Shown here piece after piece: positions 8,378-17,371 of a stretch of 34,466 nt of DNA. This DNA comes from JBGSKY01 sp041740995. Lineage in GTDB: Bacteria > Planctomycetota > Planctomycetia > Pirellulales > Pirellulaceae. The notes beneath the pieces are model-generated. The model saw nothing but the letters and a program-made list of their open reading frames with translations. It was not told where the DNA came from and did not search any database. Location: contig JBGSKY010000101.1 in NCBI GenBank assembly GCA_041740995.1, forward strand, positions 1 through 34,466, read 5' to 3'. The stretch's first letter is position 1. Every line of letters starts with the position of its first letter. Both the position numbers and the translations under genes were made by a program.

Positions 8378-9283
8378 ATGTCACGTTCAATGCAAACCCG
8401 AAACAACTCAAGCGGCGACAAAAGTGTACCGCAAACCAGAGCCAATTGGCGAAAAATTTCAATACGAGTCGCAGCCACCGCAAGCCTGACTGCGACGCTC
8501 TTGATTTCTGGCTGCAGCACCTTTACTTCGGATTCAAAGTCTTCCAAGAAAGACGATTCCAAGTGGTGGAAGTTCGGTAAGAAGAAGTATCAAGAGCCTC
8601 GCACGATGGCCGTTCTGTGGTCTGAAGACACTTTGATCGTCCCAGGCAAACCAATCACTCGCGGTTTCGGCGGTCGAATCTATTTTTACAACGACCGTTC
8701 ACAAGCTGTTTCGGTCGATGGAGAGCTCAGTGTGTACGGTTTTGACGATTCCATGCGCGGAAACGTGGACGTTCCGCCAGAACATGCGGACAAGCGATTT
8801 AAGTTTACCGCTGAGCAGTTTACGACACATTTTTCTCAGAGCGAGTTAGGGGCTTCGTACAGTATTTGGATTCCTTGGGATATTGAAGGTGGGCCTCAGA
8901 AAGAGATTACACTAATCCCGACCTTTGTTACTAAATCTGGCAAGATTGTCCGTGGTGATTCTTCGAAGGTGACCCTGTCGGGCAAAAAAGCCGTTACGAA
9001 CATGCCAAGTGGTGTTGGTTCCGGTCCAGCAATGCCAGTCCCAACGCTTCCCGCGCCGATGCAGCCAATGTTAGGCGAGTACTTTCCGTACAACCAAGTC
9101 CAGACCGCTTCGGCCGAGATACCGTCCAACGTGCCAGGGCAAGACAGCATCGCGACAAGCTCATATCAGAACTTCGGTAATCCGATGCAAGCCGGAAGCT
9201 TCAACGGCGAGAAAAAAAGCGATCGCGAACCGCTCAAGACCACGACGATCCAAGTTCCAAGGACTTCTAGCCTAAAACGATAG
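8378..9283 (+). CDS. Lipoprotein, possible secretin partner
   Basis: I do not recognise a named family. The product (301 residues from ATG 8378) has a basic N-region, a hydrophobic stretch and the lipobox LLISGC with the lipid-carrying Cys at about residue 46, followed by a lysine-rich linker (SSKKDDSKWWKFGKKK). The globular part (about 70-220) is beta-rich, with TRGFGGRIYFYND, VDGELSVYGFDD and ITLIPTFVTKSG; the C-terminal 80 residues are Pro/Gln/Ser-rich and probably disordered. It starts 100 bases after the secretin on the same strand and is probably co-transcribed, which suggests a pilotin-like or accessory role; that is inference. An AAGGA stretch precedes a second ATG at 8390 by about 10 bases, so that start is equally possible. 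Confidence 0.78.
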   Translation: MSRSMQTRNNSSGDKSVPQTRANWRKISIRVAATASLTATLLISGCSTFTSDSKSSKKDDSKWWKFGKKKYQEPRTMAVLWSEDTLIVPGKPITRGFGGRIYFYNDRSQAVSVDGELSVYGFDDSMRGNVDVPPEHADKRFKFTAEQFTTHFSQSELGASYSIWIPWDIEGGPQKEITLIPTFVTKSGKIVRGDSSKVTLSGKKAVTNMPSGVGSGPAMPVPTLPAPMQPMLGEYFPYNQVQTASAEIPSNVPGQDSIATSSYQNFGNPMQAGSFNGEKKSDREPLKTTTIQVPRTSSLKR

Positions 9284-9308
9284 CCAGCCGTCGGATTTGA
9301 AGAACGTT

Positions 9309-11282
9309 TTAGCGAATGACACCAAAACGTTTGAAGTTAGGTAAAAACGGAATCGGCTCGTTCCAGTGATGCGGCCAGAAAACAATGATCGCACGACCAA
9401 TCATTAAATCACGTGGGACAAAGTGATTGGGCGTCCACATTCGAGCGTCTGCTGAAGCACTGCTGTTATCGCCCATGGGGAAGTATTGTTCATCTTCCAG
9501 GGTAAATTCAACTTGCTTCATGTTTTTAAAGAGTGGGCTATTGGACCATAGTGCCGGCTCGCTGAACACCGAATCCCGAATCATTGTTTGGCGACCGTAG
9601 GCATTCTGCCATTCGTTTCGAAGCTGAGTACCCAAATTCGATTCAATGAAGTGTTCGGTTGCATCAGAGGTAATCGTTTGGCGGAGATCGCTGTCGAGAT
9701 CTTTATAGTCGATCATTCCGGAATTGCCTCTCGTTGCCGTATAGTAAACGTCTCGCCAGACGCGTGCGCGGGTGACGGTCAGTTTTACCTGAGAGGTCGC
9801 TCCAATCGCCAGCGGTGCCGCATCGCCGACATCTGTCGTCGAATACATCGGTCGATGATCCTTCAGGCTTAACGGGTTAACGACCGCGACTCGATTGGAT
9901 GGCTGGAAATCTACTAGCTGACCGTCTACCCAGAGATGCAGAGTGTCGTCGACGTTGGCGAACTTGATATTGAATTGTCCTTTGCCCTTGAGTCCACATT
10001 TGGCGGTCAAGGTACCTGTCAATTGGCCAGCCGAGTTTTCAAAACATTCGACGAGCTCACCTTCGCGGGTGGCAGTCAGTTCAACACTTCCATCGTCAAG
10101 CCGAATGGTGGCGATGTAATGTACGCCCGCTTCAACAAGGTCAAAGCCGATCGAACCATCAGCCTGTGTTATATTGACATCGAATGCGGATGCTAGATCG
10201 CCAACCCAGTGAACACCGTCGGTTGCTTGAAAGCTACGTTTGGTGTTATCGCCGTTTGCAAGCGACAGTCCATACGGTTGCCGCAAAATTTCGAAGTCGG
10301 AACGGAATTTGTTGTCTTCCATGATTGACGAACGATCCGAATCGATCGATGCGTTATAGAACGCAAAGTCGGTGATCAGATGGCTTGTTCGAGGTTGCAC
10401 CTTGGCTGGCAATTTGCCGCTGCGTCCAATTTCCCACCATTGAAACGGTGTTGGTGCATAATGATAGTAGCGCAACCATTGCATTGATGACGAGTCACGT
10501 TTCTTGCTATCAGCGGCGTCAAAGCGGGCTGACCATTCCGCAGATTGGTTTTGAACAGCCCACGCATCATCGATTGCTCCGTCAGTCGCCGCAAGCGATA
10601 CACCCACCGTGTTCACGGGGCCGGCGGGCTGCCAAGCCGATGGAAGTCCTGCGTTGATCAGCGATTGGCTCAAATAATCGGTGTCAGAAACTGGCTGCAA
10701 CATCGCCTCGACAATATTGGGAGGCTTGCGGGCGATATCGAACACTGACTGGTCTTTGCCTTTTAGATAAATGTTGCCATGCTCGACGCGTAACGTTTCA
10801 TTGGGCAGACCGATCAAACGCTTAATGTAGTTTTGGCGCGCCTCGTAGGGGTACTTGAAAACGACGACCTGCCAGCGCTGAGGATCTGCGTAATCGTAAG
10901 CAAGTTTGCTGACAAGTATTCTGTCGCCAGCGAACGTTGCATGATTTCGATTGTTAACCAAATCGAGTGGCTGTTCAAATCGGCATAATGGGCAAGTTGT
11001 ACCAAGCACGATGTGGTCGATTTTTGCCCCAAGCGTGTCAAATTCGCTGCTAGCGCCACATTGATATCCGAATCCGCATTTTGAACATGTAACGTCTTTG
11101 TGCGCACCCATCAACGTTGGGGCCATTGAGCCGGTCGGAATGACGAAGGCCTCGGCCACAAATGCGCGAAACAAAAAAGCGAGAATTAATGCCACCGCAA
11201 AACTGTCAATGGTTTCGCGAATCCATGGATTGTCATTAGCGGTATTAGATTGCGGTTTGCTGATTGCTGCGGTCTGGGCCAT
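9309..11282 (-). CDS. lepB: Signal peptidase I with large insertions
   Basis: The enzyme removes signal peptides from exported proteins at the inner membrane. A membrane segment (about 26-46) leads into box B, IPTGSMAP, with the nucleophile Ser52; the general-base Lys154 lies in YIKRLIGLP, and box E reads PMGDNSSAS (GDN about 604-606) followed by ARMW and the closing VPRDLMIGRAIIVFWP. At 657 residues it is roughly twice the usual bacterial length. Two insertions account for it: a pair of CxxC motifs (C66/C69 and C97/C100) between Ser and Lys, and some 400 residues between the Lys block and box E. The latter include a beta-rich LamG-like portion (GSIGFDLVEAGVHYIAT, DTLHLWVDGQLVDF). The start is ATG 11282. 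It converges on the lipoprotein gene with only 25 bases between stops. Confidence 0.9.
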   Translation of the reverse strand: MAQTAAISKPQSNTANDNPWIRETIDSFAVALILAFLFRAFVAEAFVIPTGSMAPTLMGAHKDVTCSKCGFGYQCGASSEFDTLGAKIDHIVLGTTCPLCRFEQPLDLVNNRNHATFAGDRILVSKLAYDYADPQRWQVVVFKYPYEARQNYIKRLIGLPNETLRVEHGNIYLKGKDQSVFDIARKPPNIVEAMLQPVSDTDYLSQSLINAGLPSAWQPAGPVNTVGVSLAATDGAIDDAWAVQNQSAEWSARFDAADSKKRDSSSMQWLRYYHYAPTPFQWWEIGRSGKLPAKVQPRTSHLITDFAFYNASIDSDRSSIMEDNKFRSDFEILRQPYGLSLANGDNTKRSFQATDGVHWVGDLASAFDVNITQADGSIGFDLVEAGVHYIATIRLDDGSVELTATREGELVECFENSAGQLTGTLTAKCGLKGKGQFNIKFANVDDTLHLWVDGQLVDFQPSNRVAVVNPLSLKDHRPMYSTTDVGDAAPLAIGATSQVKLTVTRARVWRDVYYTATRGNSGMIDYKDLDSDLRQTITSDATEHFIESNLGTQLRNEWQNAYGRQTMIRDSVFSEPALWSNSPLFKNMKQVEFTLEDEQYFPMGDNSSASADARMWTPNHFVPRDLMIGRAIIVFWPHHWNEPIPFLPNFKRFGVIR

Positions 11283-11718
11283 AACGGGTTTTCAAGTTTG
11301 TGACAGGTAGTTTGTTTCGTTTGTCGCAATCATGGTATCTGGCAAATGTGCAGATATCCAATTGATCAACCGATGTAATAGTTTCTGGCTATCTATTTAC
11401 CGATTATCAATACAGGTTCGCTGGGATTTTTTACGGAGTTGTTGAAAGGAGATCAGAACCGACGGCAAGTAAGCTAAGACTTTGGATTTACGGGGAAACG
11501 CAACTTTTTATTTTGACGCCCGGAGTCTATGACGTAATGTTTCGTAACATCGTTTTAAAGCTTGGCGATCCCAGCGATTGTAACGATATTACCGAGCAAG
11601 ACAACGCAACCGAACAAACAAGCCAGCCGACATTTAATGAAGATGCAAGTAAAGCTTGCTCTCGACGACAGCGGTTGCCTTCCGGGCTTAGATTGGACCA
11701 GCGAGTTTAACGCAAATC
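11283..11718. other. Divergent intergenic region lepB / HD-GYP-GGDEF gene
   Basis: This 436-base stretch separates two divergently read genes and should hold both promoters. I see no RNA gene and no riboswitch I can support. A short open frame on the plus strand (11513-11710) has no start context or recognisable sequence and is treated as chance. The only candidate promoter is listed separately. Confidence 0.5.
11513..11540 (+). promoter_or_regulatory. Candidate sigma-70-like promoter for the GGDEF gene
   Basis: TTGACG (11513-11518) and TAATGT (11535-11540) are separated by 16 bases. This resembles a -35/-10 pair pointing toward the gene at 11719, and would give an untranslated leader of about 170 bases. 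Such matches arise by chance, so confidence is low. Confidence 0.25.
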
Positions 11719-13851
11719 ATGACCTCTCAAGAAACTGCTGAAATCGAAAGTCCGACGAAAGCAGTCTTGGATTCCGCTGGCGCCAGTATGGCGATCGCTT
11801 CGGCGCTGTTCACTGCCCTGCAAGCGAAGCACGCCCCGACCGCATTTCATTGCCTTCGTGTCGGCCAAAATATCACCGCCTGGGGGCTGTTCCATAATCT
11901 TCCGATGGCCCAACTGACCAACTTCGAAGTCTTGGGATTGTTGCACGACATCGGGAAGATCGGTGTTCCCGAACGAATCTTGCAGAAGCCATCGAAACTC
12001 ACTGACGAAGAACGAGCCATCATGGCTGTTCATCCGAAGGTCGGTGTTGAAATTTTGCGATCAGCAGGTCTTACGGATTCGATCGTTCAATCGGTTGACT
12101 GCATCGGTGAATGGTTTGATGGAACCAACGCAACCGGGGTCGCCAGCAAGCTGCCTTTCGCCTCGCGGATTTTGGCCATTGCCGACGCATTTGATTCGAT
12201 GATTACCGAACAACGTTATCGTAAACGTTTGAGCAAGGCTGATGCGTTGGCTGAGTTGATCAAAAAATCGGGAACCCAATTTGATCCAAAGCTGGTCCAC
12301 AGTTTCGTCGCAGTAGCTGAAAAATACGATTCGAAATTACACGAAGCGGTCCAGCAGCGTTGGGAGAATCATGGCTTCATTGAAAACGTGGTTCGACTCT
12401 TCAGCCATGAGAACATTCTGCAATATGGCGGCGTCGCGACCAACTCGCTGACTTCGATTTTTCATCATCGTTTGACTGACCATATGAACGATGGCGTCAT
12501 ATTTATCGATACTGAAGGCAAAATTGTCGAATGGAATCGAGCCGCTGAAGCATTAAGCGGACGCAGCCGATCAGTGCTGTGTCATCAGCAATGGCATCCG
12601 GAACTTATCGGCATGAGGGACGAATCGGGCGCGGAAATCCAATCGACTGCATGTCCGCTTCGGGACGTATTGGCGACCAGCCGATTCAACGTTCGACGAT
12701 TGAGTGTCCAGCATCGAGACGGCTCGCGACGCGCAATCCAAGTTCAATTCATGCCTGTCAATGACGACCGAGGCGTTTTGCGTGGCGCTGCGATGATCTT
12801 CGACGATATTACGCGCCAAAAAAACCTGGAACAAGCAGTCCAGCATTTGCACCAACGTGCGTCACGAGATCCTTTAACCAAGGTCTTCAATCGAGCCGAA
12901 TTAAATCTGCAGCTCACTCGATTTACCGAGCTAGCCGCTTCCCGGACGATGCCCGTAAGCATAATCATTTGTGACATCGACTTCTTCAAACGAATCAATG
13001 ATACGTATGGTCACGCCGCTGGTGACGAGGCCCTTGTCACGTTCGCTTCGATCTTGAAAGAATGCGCCCGTTCAAGCGATCTAGTCGCTCGATACGGCGG
13101 CGAGGAGTTTGTCATTGTGTGTGGCGACTGCGACGCTGACAGTGCTCTGCAAAAGGCTGAAGAAATTCGCAAAACGATTGCTGCTACACCGCTGCCAGTT
13201 CTTCGCGGAAAGTGTTTGAGCGCGAGCTTCGGTGTCGCCCAGATTATTCCAGGCGAGAGCGGTCAAGACACCATCAACTTAGCTGATTCAGCCCTTTTGA
13301 GAGCAAAACAGAATGGTCGTAACCGCGTCGAACTAGGCTGCCCAAAACAAGACGAACGCCCAGCGCCAGTCGATCAGGCAGAACCTCAGGCGAGTTCGAC
13401 CTGGCTTCAATGGTTGGGTAACCGAACCGTTGATCGCTCCAAGACGTGTGACATCTTAACGAGCGTACCTCAAGAAATAGCAATCCAAAAAATCGGTGGC
13501 TTCTTAGATGACTGGCAAGCGGAATTGATTGACAGCGAAGATGATAAAATTACCGTTCGACTTGATACTCGAAAGGCACCACAATACGCGCGACTAACTG
13601 ACCGTGACGCGTGTTTCACGCTGGAAATCAAACTGCAAGAAGTCGAATATTTGCCGGACGACGAGCGGGTAGCGGCAAAAATGCAAACGATGATCACGTC
13701 ATGTTTGAAGACAACTTCTCGACGCGATCGACGACTTGGAAACATCAACGAATTGATGCAGCATGTATTGGAAAGTATGAACCGATATTTAGTCGGCGAA
13801 ATCGTCGACGACAAGAAACGTCAATGCATTCGCATTCACTCGCGCCGTTAA
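11719..13851 (+). CDS. Degenerate HD-GYP / PAS / GGDEF signalling protein
   Basis: The 710-residue protein joins three signalling domains. Residues about 20-205 are HD-GYP-like, with HDIGK at 76-80 and the ADAFDSM helix, but the expected HHE...DGxGYP block reads IGEWFDGTNATG, so two metal histidines and the GYP signature are lost. Residues about 254-370 form a PAS domain (GVIFIDTEGKIVEWN). Residues about 382-540 are a GGDEF domain with an intact GGEEF signature (460-464) and an RSSD inhibitory-site motif (451-454). The last 150 residues match nothing I know. Most likely it makes cyclic-di-GMP, with the HD part serving as a sensor or scaffold. It has no membrane segment, so the protein is cytoplasmic. 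ATG 11719 has no Shine-Dalgarno sequence. Confidence 0.85.
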   Translation: MTSQETAEIESPTKAVLDSAGASMAIASALFTALQAKHAPTAFHCLRVGQNITAWGLFHNLPMAQLTNFEVLGLLHDIGKIGVPERILQKPSKLTDEERAIMAVHPKVGVEILRSAGLTDSIVQSVDCIGEWFDGTNATGVASKLPFASRILAIADAFDSMITEQRYRKRLSKADALAELIKKSGTQFDPKLVHSFVAVAEKYDSKLHEAVQQRWENHGFIENVVRLFSHENILQYGGVATNSLTSIFHHRLTDHMNDGVIFIDTEGKIVEWNRAAEALSGRSRSVLCHQQWHPELIGMRDESGAEIQSTACPLRDVLATSRFNVRRLSVQHRDGSRRAIQVQFMPVNDDRGVLRGAAMIFDDITRQKNLEQAVQHLHQRASRDPLTKVFNRAELNLQLTRFTELAASRTMPVSIIICDIDFFKRINDTYGHAAGDEALVTFASILKECARSSDLVARYGGEEFVIVCGDCDADSALQKAEEIRKTIAATPLPVLRGKCLSASFGVAQIIPGESGQDTINLADSALLRAKQNGRNRVELGCPKQDERPAPVDQAEPQASSTWLQWLGNRTVDRSKTCDILTSVPQEIAIQKIGGFLDDWQAELIDSEDDKITVRLDTRKAPQYARLTDRDACFTLEIKLQEVEYLPDDERVAAKMQTMITSCLKTTSRRDRRLGNINELMQHVLESMNRYLVGEIVDDKKRQCIRIHSRR

Positions 13852-13924
13852 AAGTCGCTGCATCAAAGAGTCGGAAATTTTGATTTCGGCCGATATGGTC
13901 TAAGAACCTTCGGCTCTCAAATTT

Positions 13925-16315
13925 CTAACGGTAAGTCAACGATTGCAGCGACTCGACCATTCGAACAGCCACACTTTTGCCGTTTGAGCGGATCACGATT
14001 TCTGCCAAACCGTCTTCAACATAGTCTTGTGAGGATCCATTAGGCTCAAATTCTAATTCGATACGAAAGCCGTCACCGCTGGCATGTGCGGCGCCCGAGG
14101 AGATGGTGTTTCGTCTGTCCGCCGATGACGATTTCGTTGCGTCATTAGATTCATTTATCAGTTGCGAAATGCTTGAAACGCGGGCTGATCTAATAACGTA
14201 TGGATCCTGAATCAGTCGAATATTTGCCGCCTGCCCAACCTTCAAATCGGCCCGCTGCTTTTGATCGACGAATGATTCGACAATGGTTCGGCGCTGATGA
14301 GGAATTGAATATCCGACCGGCGTGCCAAGTGCAAAACGGCTTCCGATGCTTGTCGGACTGAGAATGTCTCGGAGGCCCAAAATATCTGCATGGATTGCTT
14401 GCTGCAATTCATTTGGCAGCTCAAGCAACTCAAGCGGTGGCAACGGTGCTGGTTGAAAAATTCGCTGCGATTCATTCAAACGCAACGAATATCGCTGACC
14501 TTCCAACTGCGTCAATTCTAGCTGTCGGCTCCGGATGTTGAATAGTGTTTCTAGTTGTGGAAGCTGATCAAATAAACTCGGTTGATAAAAGCCGATTTGT
14601 CCAATCGCCGCCTGACGAGTCGCGACTTCTGTGAGGGCTTGCTGGATCTCAAGCAATCGAGCTTGAATATGCTGTTGGTCGAATTCGAGCGTGCTTTCTC
14701 CACGCCGAATATCGTCGACTTCTCCATTCTTGACAGACACATCAACCAATCGTGCACGTGGCACACTGATGAATAATGGTTTTCGGTTTTGAGAAACAAC
14801 ACGTCCAGATACGGTAAATCGATCAGGAAGCGGGACCGTTGCAGCATACGCAAGAACCAAAGCAATCAATCCCCATAGGCATGCAATTCCAGAAAACCTA
14901 AGCACCTGCGAAACCTTGGAAGATTTATTTGATCCTTGATTTAGCGATCGGCCGAATTTTGCGTAAATCAAATTCGATGTAGTGTGATGGACATGCTTTC
15001 CGATGCTTAAGAAAAATAAACATCCAACAATCGCCCAACCAATTTCTGCTAGACCCCATGCATGTAACGTAACCACAAGGCCGGTAAAAATGCCGAGTGT
15101 CAACATGATGCGATATCCAGTCGCAAGAACGTTATAACAACGCAAGCTCCAAACGATTCCCCGCGGATAGTGTTCGAGAACTGAATTGGTAGGACGCGAC
15201 CAAAAAAATAGGCTTTGGAACCAATCTCCAAAGCTTCGTTTGGCATCTGCTTGCAGGTCTGGGATTTCAAGCAAATCGCTTAACACGAAATAACCGTCAT
15301 ACTTCATTAGTGGATTTGCATTGAACAACAATGATGCTCCAGTCGTGATGGCGATTACTTGCAACGCGAATCGATCGACGTTTTCATTGGAGCTCAAGAG
15401 CCAGACCCATACAAATAAAGCGGCGATGATCGCTTCGACGTAAACGCCAGCCGCAGAAATTGCGATGCGTTTGTTGCGATCAGGCATGCGCCACGCATCG
15501 CTGACGTCGACAAACGGGAATGCGATGCACAAGACTCGCATCAACCCAAAATCTGTGCAGTGTCCACCCATTCGGGTGCATACGATTGCGTGCGCTAATT
15601 CGTGGGCCAGTCTGGTAAAGCAAAATATTCCAACGAGCTGAAGCCACAATGATAGGCTTTGCATCTGCGCTAAATCGATTAGACCGTTCCAATAGTTTGG
15701 TTCAAGTTGTGCGCTGCCGATAATAAAAACCAGTGCACTGACTGCAATGAATGCCAGCCAGCCCTTGACCGCAGAATAAGAAAACAGCCAACTGCTTCGT
15801 TTAGCAAGAATCTTTACAATAATGCTCGGATTGGCGATTGAAACGCGTTGAAACAGTATTGAGGAAAGTGCCGCTTGAAGGCCACTGATTAGGTTTCCAA
15901 TCGTGGCTGAATTTGGTCGATGCGAAGACGTCTTCGACCGGTCTTCAGTAGGCGTCTTTTTAGCAGTGACCTCGATCAGCAAATTTGCTTTGATCGCCGA
16001 TTGCAGCGTTGATAAGATTTGAGAACGCTCAAGCTTTTTCGCGCCAACTTGCGTCGTAAGATGCGATTCCAATTCCAACAAATTCCGCGGTTGACTCAAT
16101 GCTCGTAGTACGACCGAATCTTGCTCTCCGCATCGGAAATGCTCTCCCGAAAGTGGATTGCTCAGAATCCACCAGTGATTCCAGCTTCCAGCAATCGACG
16201 TCCATTTTAGGCTTGGCAACAATCGCCATTGCATCAACGTTGACTGAAATCGACCGGTAACTTGCATCCAGTCAGGAAGTATAGCCAAGTCATTTGTAGT
16301 TGAATCGATCGACAT
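13925..16315 (-). CDS. M50 site-2-protease-like membrane protein with PqqD-like and HlyD-like ends
   Basis: The 796-residue polytopic membrane protein is last in a four-gene export cluster. Residues about 44-116 resemble PqqD (WILSNPLSGEHF ... IKANLLIEV), the winged-helix fold that binds peptides in several RiPP pathways. Membrane helices follow from about 183. HELAH at 238-242 is the M50 zinc motif and NPLMKYDGY (about 334-342, Asp340) is the second-ligand motif of site-2 proteases. After further helices, the final 300 residues form a periplasmic HlyD-like adaptor: a beta hammerhead (SGRVVSQNRKPLFISVPRARL), a helical hairpin with heptad-like Leu/Gln spacing, and a closing barrel (DLKVGQAANIRLIQD). 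It could be a protease or a pump-like anchor for the adaptors. The start is ATG 16315, 72 bases from the HlyD gene. Confidence 0.82.
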   Translation of the reverse strand: MSIDSTTNDLAILPDWMQVTGRFQSTLMQWRLLPSLKWTSIAGSWNHWWILSNPLSGEHFRCGEQDSVVLRALSQPRNLLELESHLTTQVGAKKLERSQILSTLQSAIKANLLIEVTAKKTPTEDRSKTSSHRPNSATIGNLISGLQAALSSILFQRVSIANPSIIVKILAKRSSWLFSYSAVKGWLAFIAVSALVFIIGSAQLEPNYWNGLIDLAQMQSLSLWLQLVGIFCFTRLAHELAHAIVCTRMGGHCTDFGLMRVLCIAFPFVDVSDAWRMPDRNKRIAISAAGVYVEAIIAALFVWVWLLSSNENVDRFALQVIAITTGASLLFNANPLMKYDGYFVLSDLLEIPDLQADAKRSFGDWFQSLFFWSRPTNSVLEHYPRGIVWSLRCYNVLATGYRIMLTLGIFTGLVVTLHAWGLAEIGWAIVGCLFFLSIGKHVHHTTSNLIYAKFGRSLNQGSNKSSKVSQVLRFSGIACLWGLIALVLAYAATVPLPDRFTVSGRVVSQNRKPLFISVPRARLVDVSVKNGEVDDIRRGESTLEFDQQHIQARLLEIQQALTEVATRQAAIGQIGFYQPSLFDQLPQLETLFNIRSRQLELTQLEGQRYSLRLNESQRIFQPAPLPPLELLELPNELQQAIHADILGLRDILSPTSIGSRFALGTPVGYSIPHQRRTIVESFVDQKQRADLKVGQAANIRLIQDPYVIRSARVSSISQLINESNDATKSSSADRRNTISSGAAHASGDGFRIELEFEPNGSSQDYVEDGLAEIVIRSNGKSVAVRMVESLQSLTYR

Positions 16316-16387
16316 TTTCTAATTGCAATCTCGAAACGACCTGAAATCCATACCGTCAATTTTCGATCCGCTCAAACGGCCCAGATG

Positions 16388-17371
16388 CTAGTTCAAAATA
16401 TTCATCGAGACCGACATGCCAGGTAGCAATTGCCAAAATCCGTTATGTCGGGCGTTTTGAACCGTCGCATGAATTCTCACTTTTCCATCGCTGGTCACAT
16501 CTGGATCGTAATGCGTTATCCTGCCGCCAAGTCGTAGTGACGGGGTCTCCGGTCCATCGATTTGTACTGAGACACTGACCGATTTTCCAATCAACTTTGA
16601 AGGGTGACTGAGTTGCATTGCGATGTAGCTGTCGACCCGTAATTCATCCAGACGAACGATTGACGCTATGCTTTGCCCGGCTTGAACCCATTCGCCTTGA
16701 TGTTTATCCACAGTTGTAACCATGCCTGCAAAAGGAGTAAGGATCTGATACCGTTGCAATCGGTCGTGGATTGCCTGTGACCTTGTGCCAGCCAAAAGGT
16801 TTTTGACTTCCAACTGCTTCTGTGCGACCTTAGCATGTTGCAGCTTCAATTCCGCCTGTTCAACAGTCAGAATTTTGCTCCGCATTTCTGCTTCGCTGGC
16901 CGATCCACGGGCCTCAATTTCTCGATAAGCATCTAAAGCTATTTTCGACTCTTGGACCACTGCTTCGGCGAAACGAATATCGGTGTTGTCTATCGCCATC
17001 TCGCGAGCCATGCGAGCTTCGAACATCGCGATTGTTTCTTCCATTCGCACGGTTGCATCATCCAAAGTTGCGATGCGCTGACCGGCTTCAATTTCCTGCC
17101 CTGGGCGAACTTGGACGGCGGTTAAAATGCCTGTTTCCTGGCTGGGTAACTCAATTGCATCGATCGCGAATACGGTACAGTTACTCAGCAAAAATGGACT
17201 GCCGACAGGAGAATCACCATTGGGACGATTGGTGGTGATCAGCTTTTTGTCTTGTGCAATTGCTGGGACAACTTGGATTGCAGTCCAAACCAAAAAAAGG
17301 GCAACGCACGAAAGTTGTCTTGTTCGAAGTTTCGGTCTCAATTTAAACGGTGAGAAAGTACTTATATCCAT
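16388..17371 (-). CDS. HlyD-family periplasmic adaptor (membrane fusion protein)
   Basis: The 327-residue adaptor has a signal sequence or anchor (SCVALFLVWTAIQVVPAIAQ). The biotinyl-lipoyl half-domains come next: ELPSQETGILTAVQVRPGQEIEAGQRIATLDD, then after a coiled-coil hairpin of about 110 residues, YQILTPFAGMVTTVDKHQGEWVQAGQSIASIV. The beta-barrel (LRVDSYIAMQLS) and a membrane-proximal end (LLPGMSVSMNIL) complete the family plan. It would bridge an inner-membrane component to the TolC-like protein. The ATG at 17371 overlaps the upstream stop by 10 bases and has AAGG 7 bases upstream, so it is preferred over the longer GTG start at 17422. The overlap suggests translational coupling with the GAF-HlyD gene. 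Confidence 0.88.
   Translation of the reverse strand: MDISTFSPFKLRPKLRTRQLSCVALFLVWTAIQVVPAIAQDKKLITTNRPNGDSPVGSPFLLSNCTVFAIDAIELPSQETGILTAVQVRPGQEIEAGQRIATLDDATVRMEETIAMFEARMAREMAIDNTDIRFAEAVVQESKIALDAYREIEARGSASEAEMRSKILTVEQAELKLQHAKVAQKQLEVKNLLAGTRSQAIHDRLQRYQILTPFAGMVTTVDKHQGEWVQAGQSIASIVRLDELRVDSYIAMQLSHPSKLIGKSVSVSVQIDGPETPSLRLGGRITHYDPDVTSDGKVRIHATVQNARHNGFWQLLPGMSVSMNILN

Noticed and set aside
11513..11710. 65-codon plus-strand frame just before the GGDEF gene
   Set aside because: It opens with TTG, lacks a ribosome site and any recognisable sequence; more likely leader DNA.
11283..11718. Possible cyclic-di-GMP riboswitch ahead of the GGDEF gene
   Set aside because: I looked for the conserved GEMM-type blocks and could not find a convincing set or pairing.
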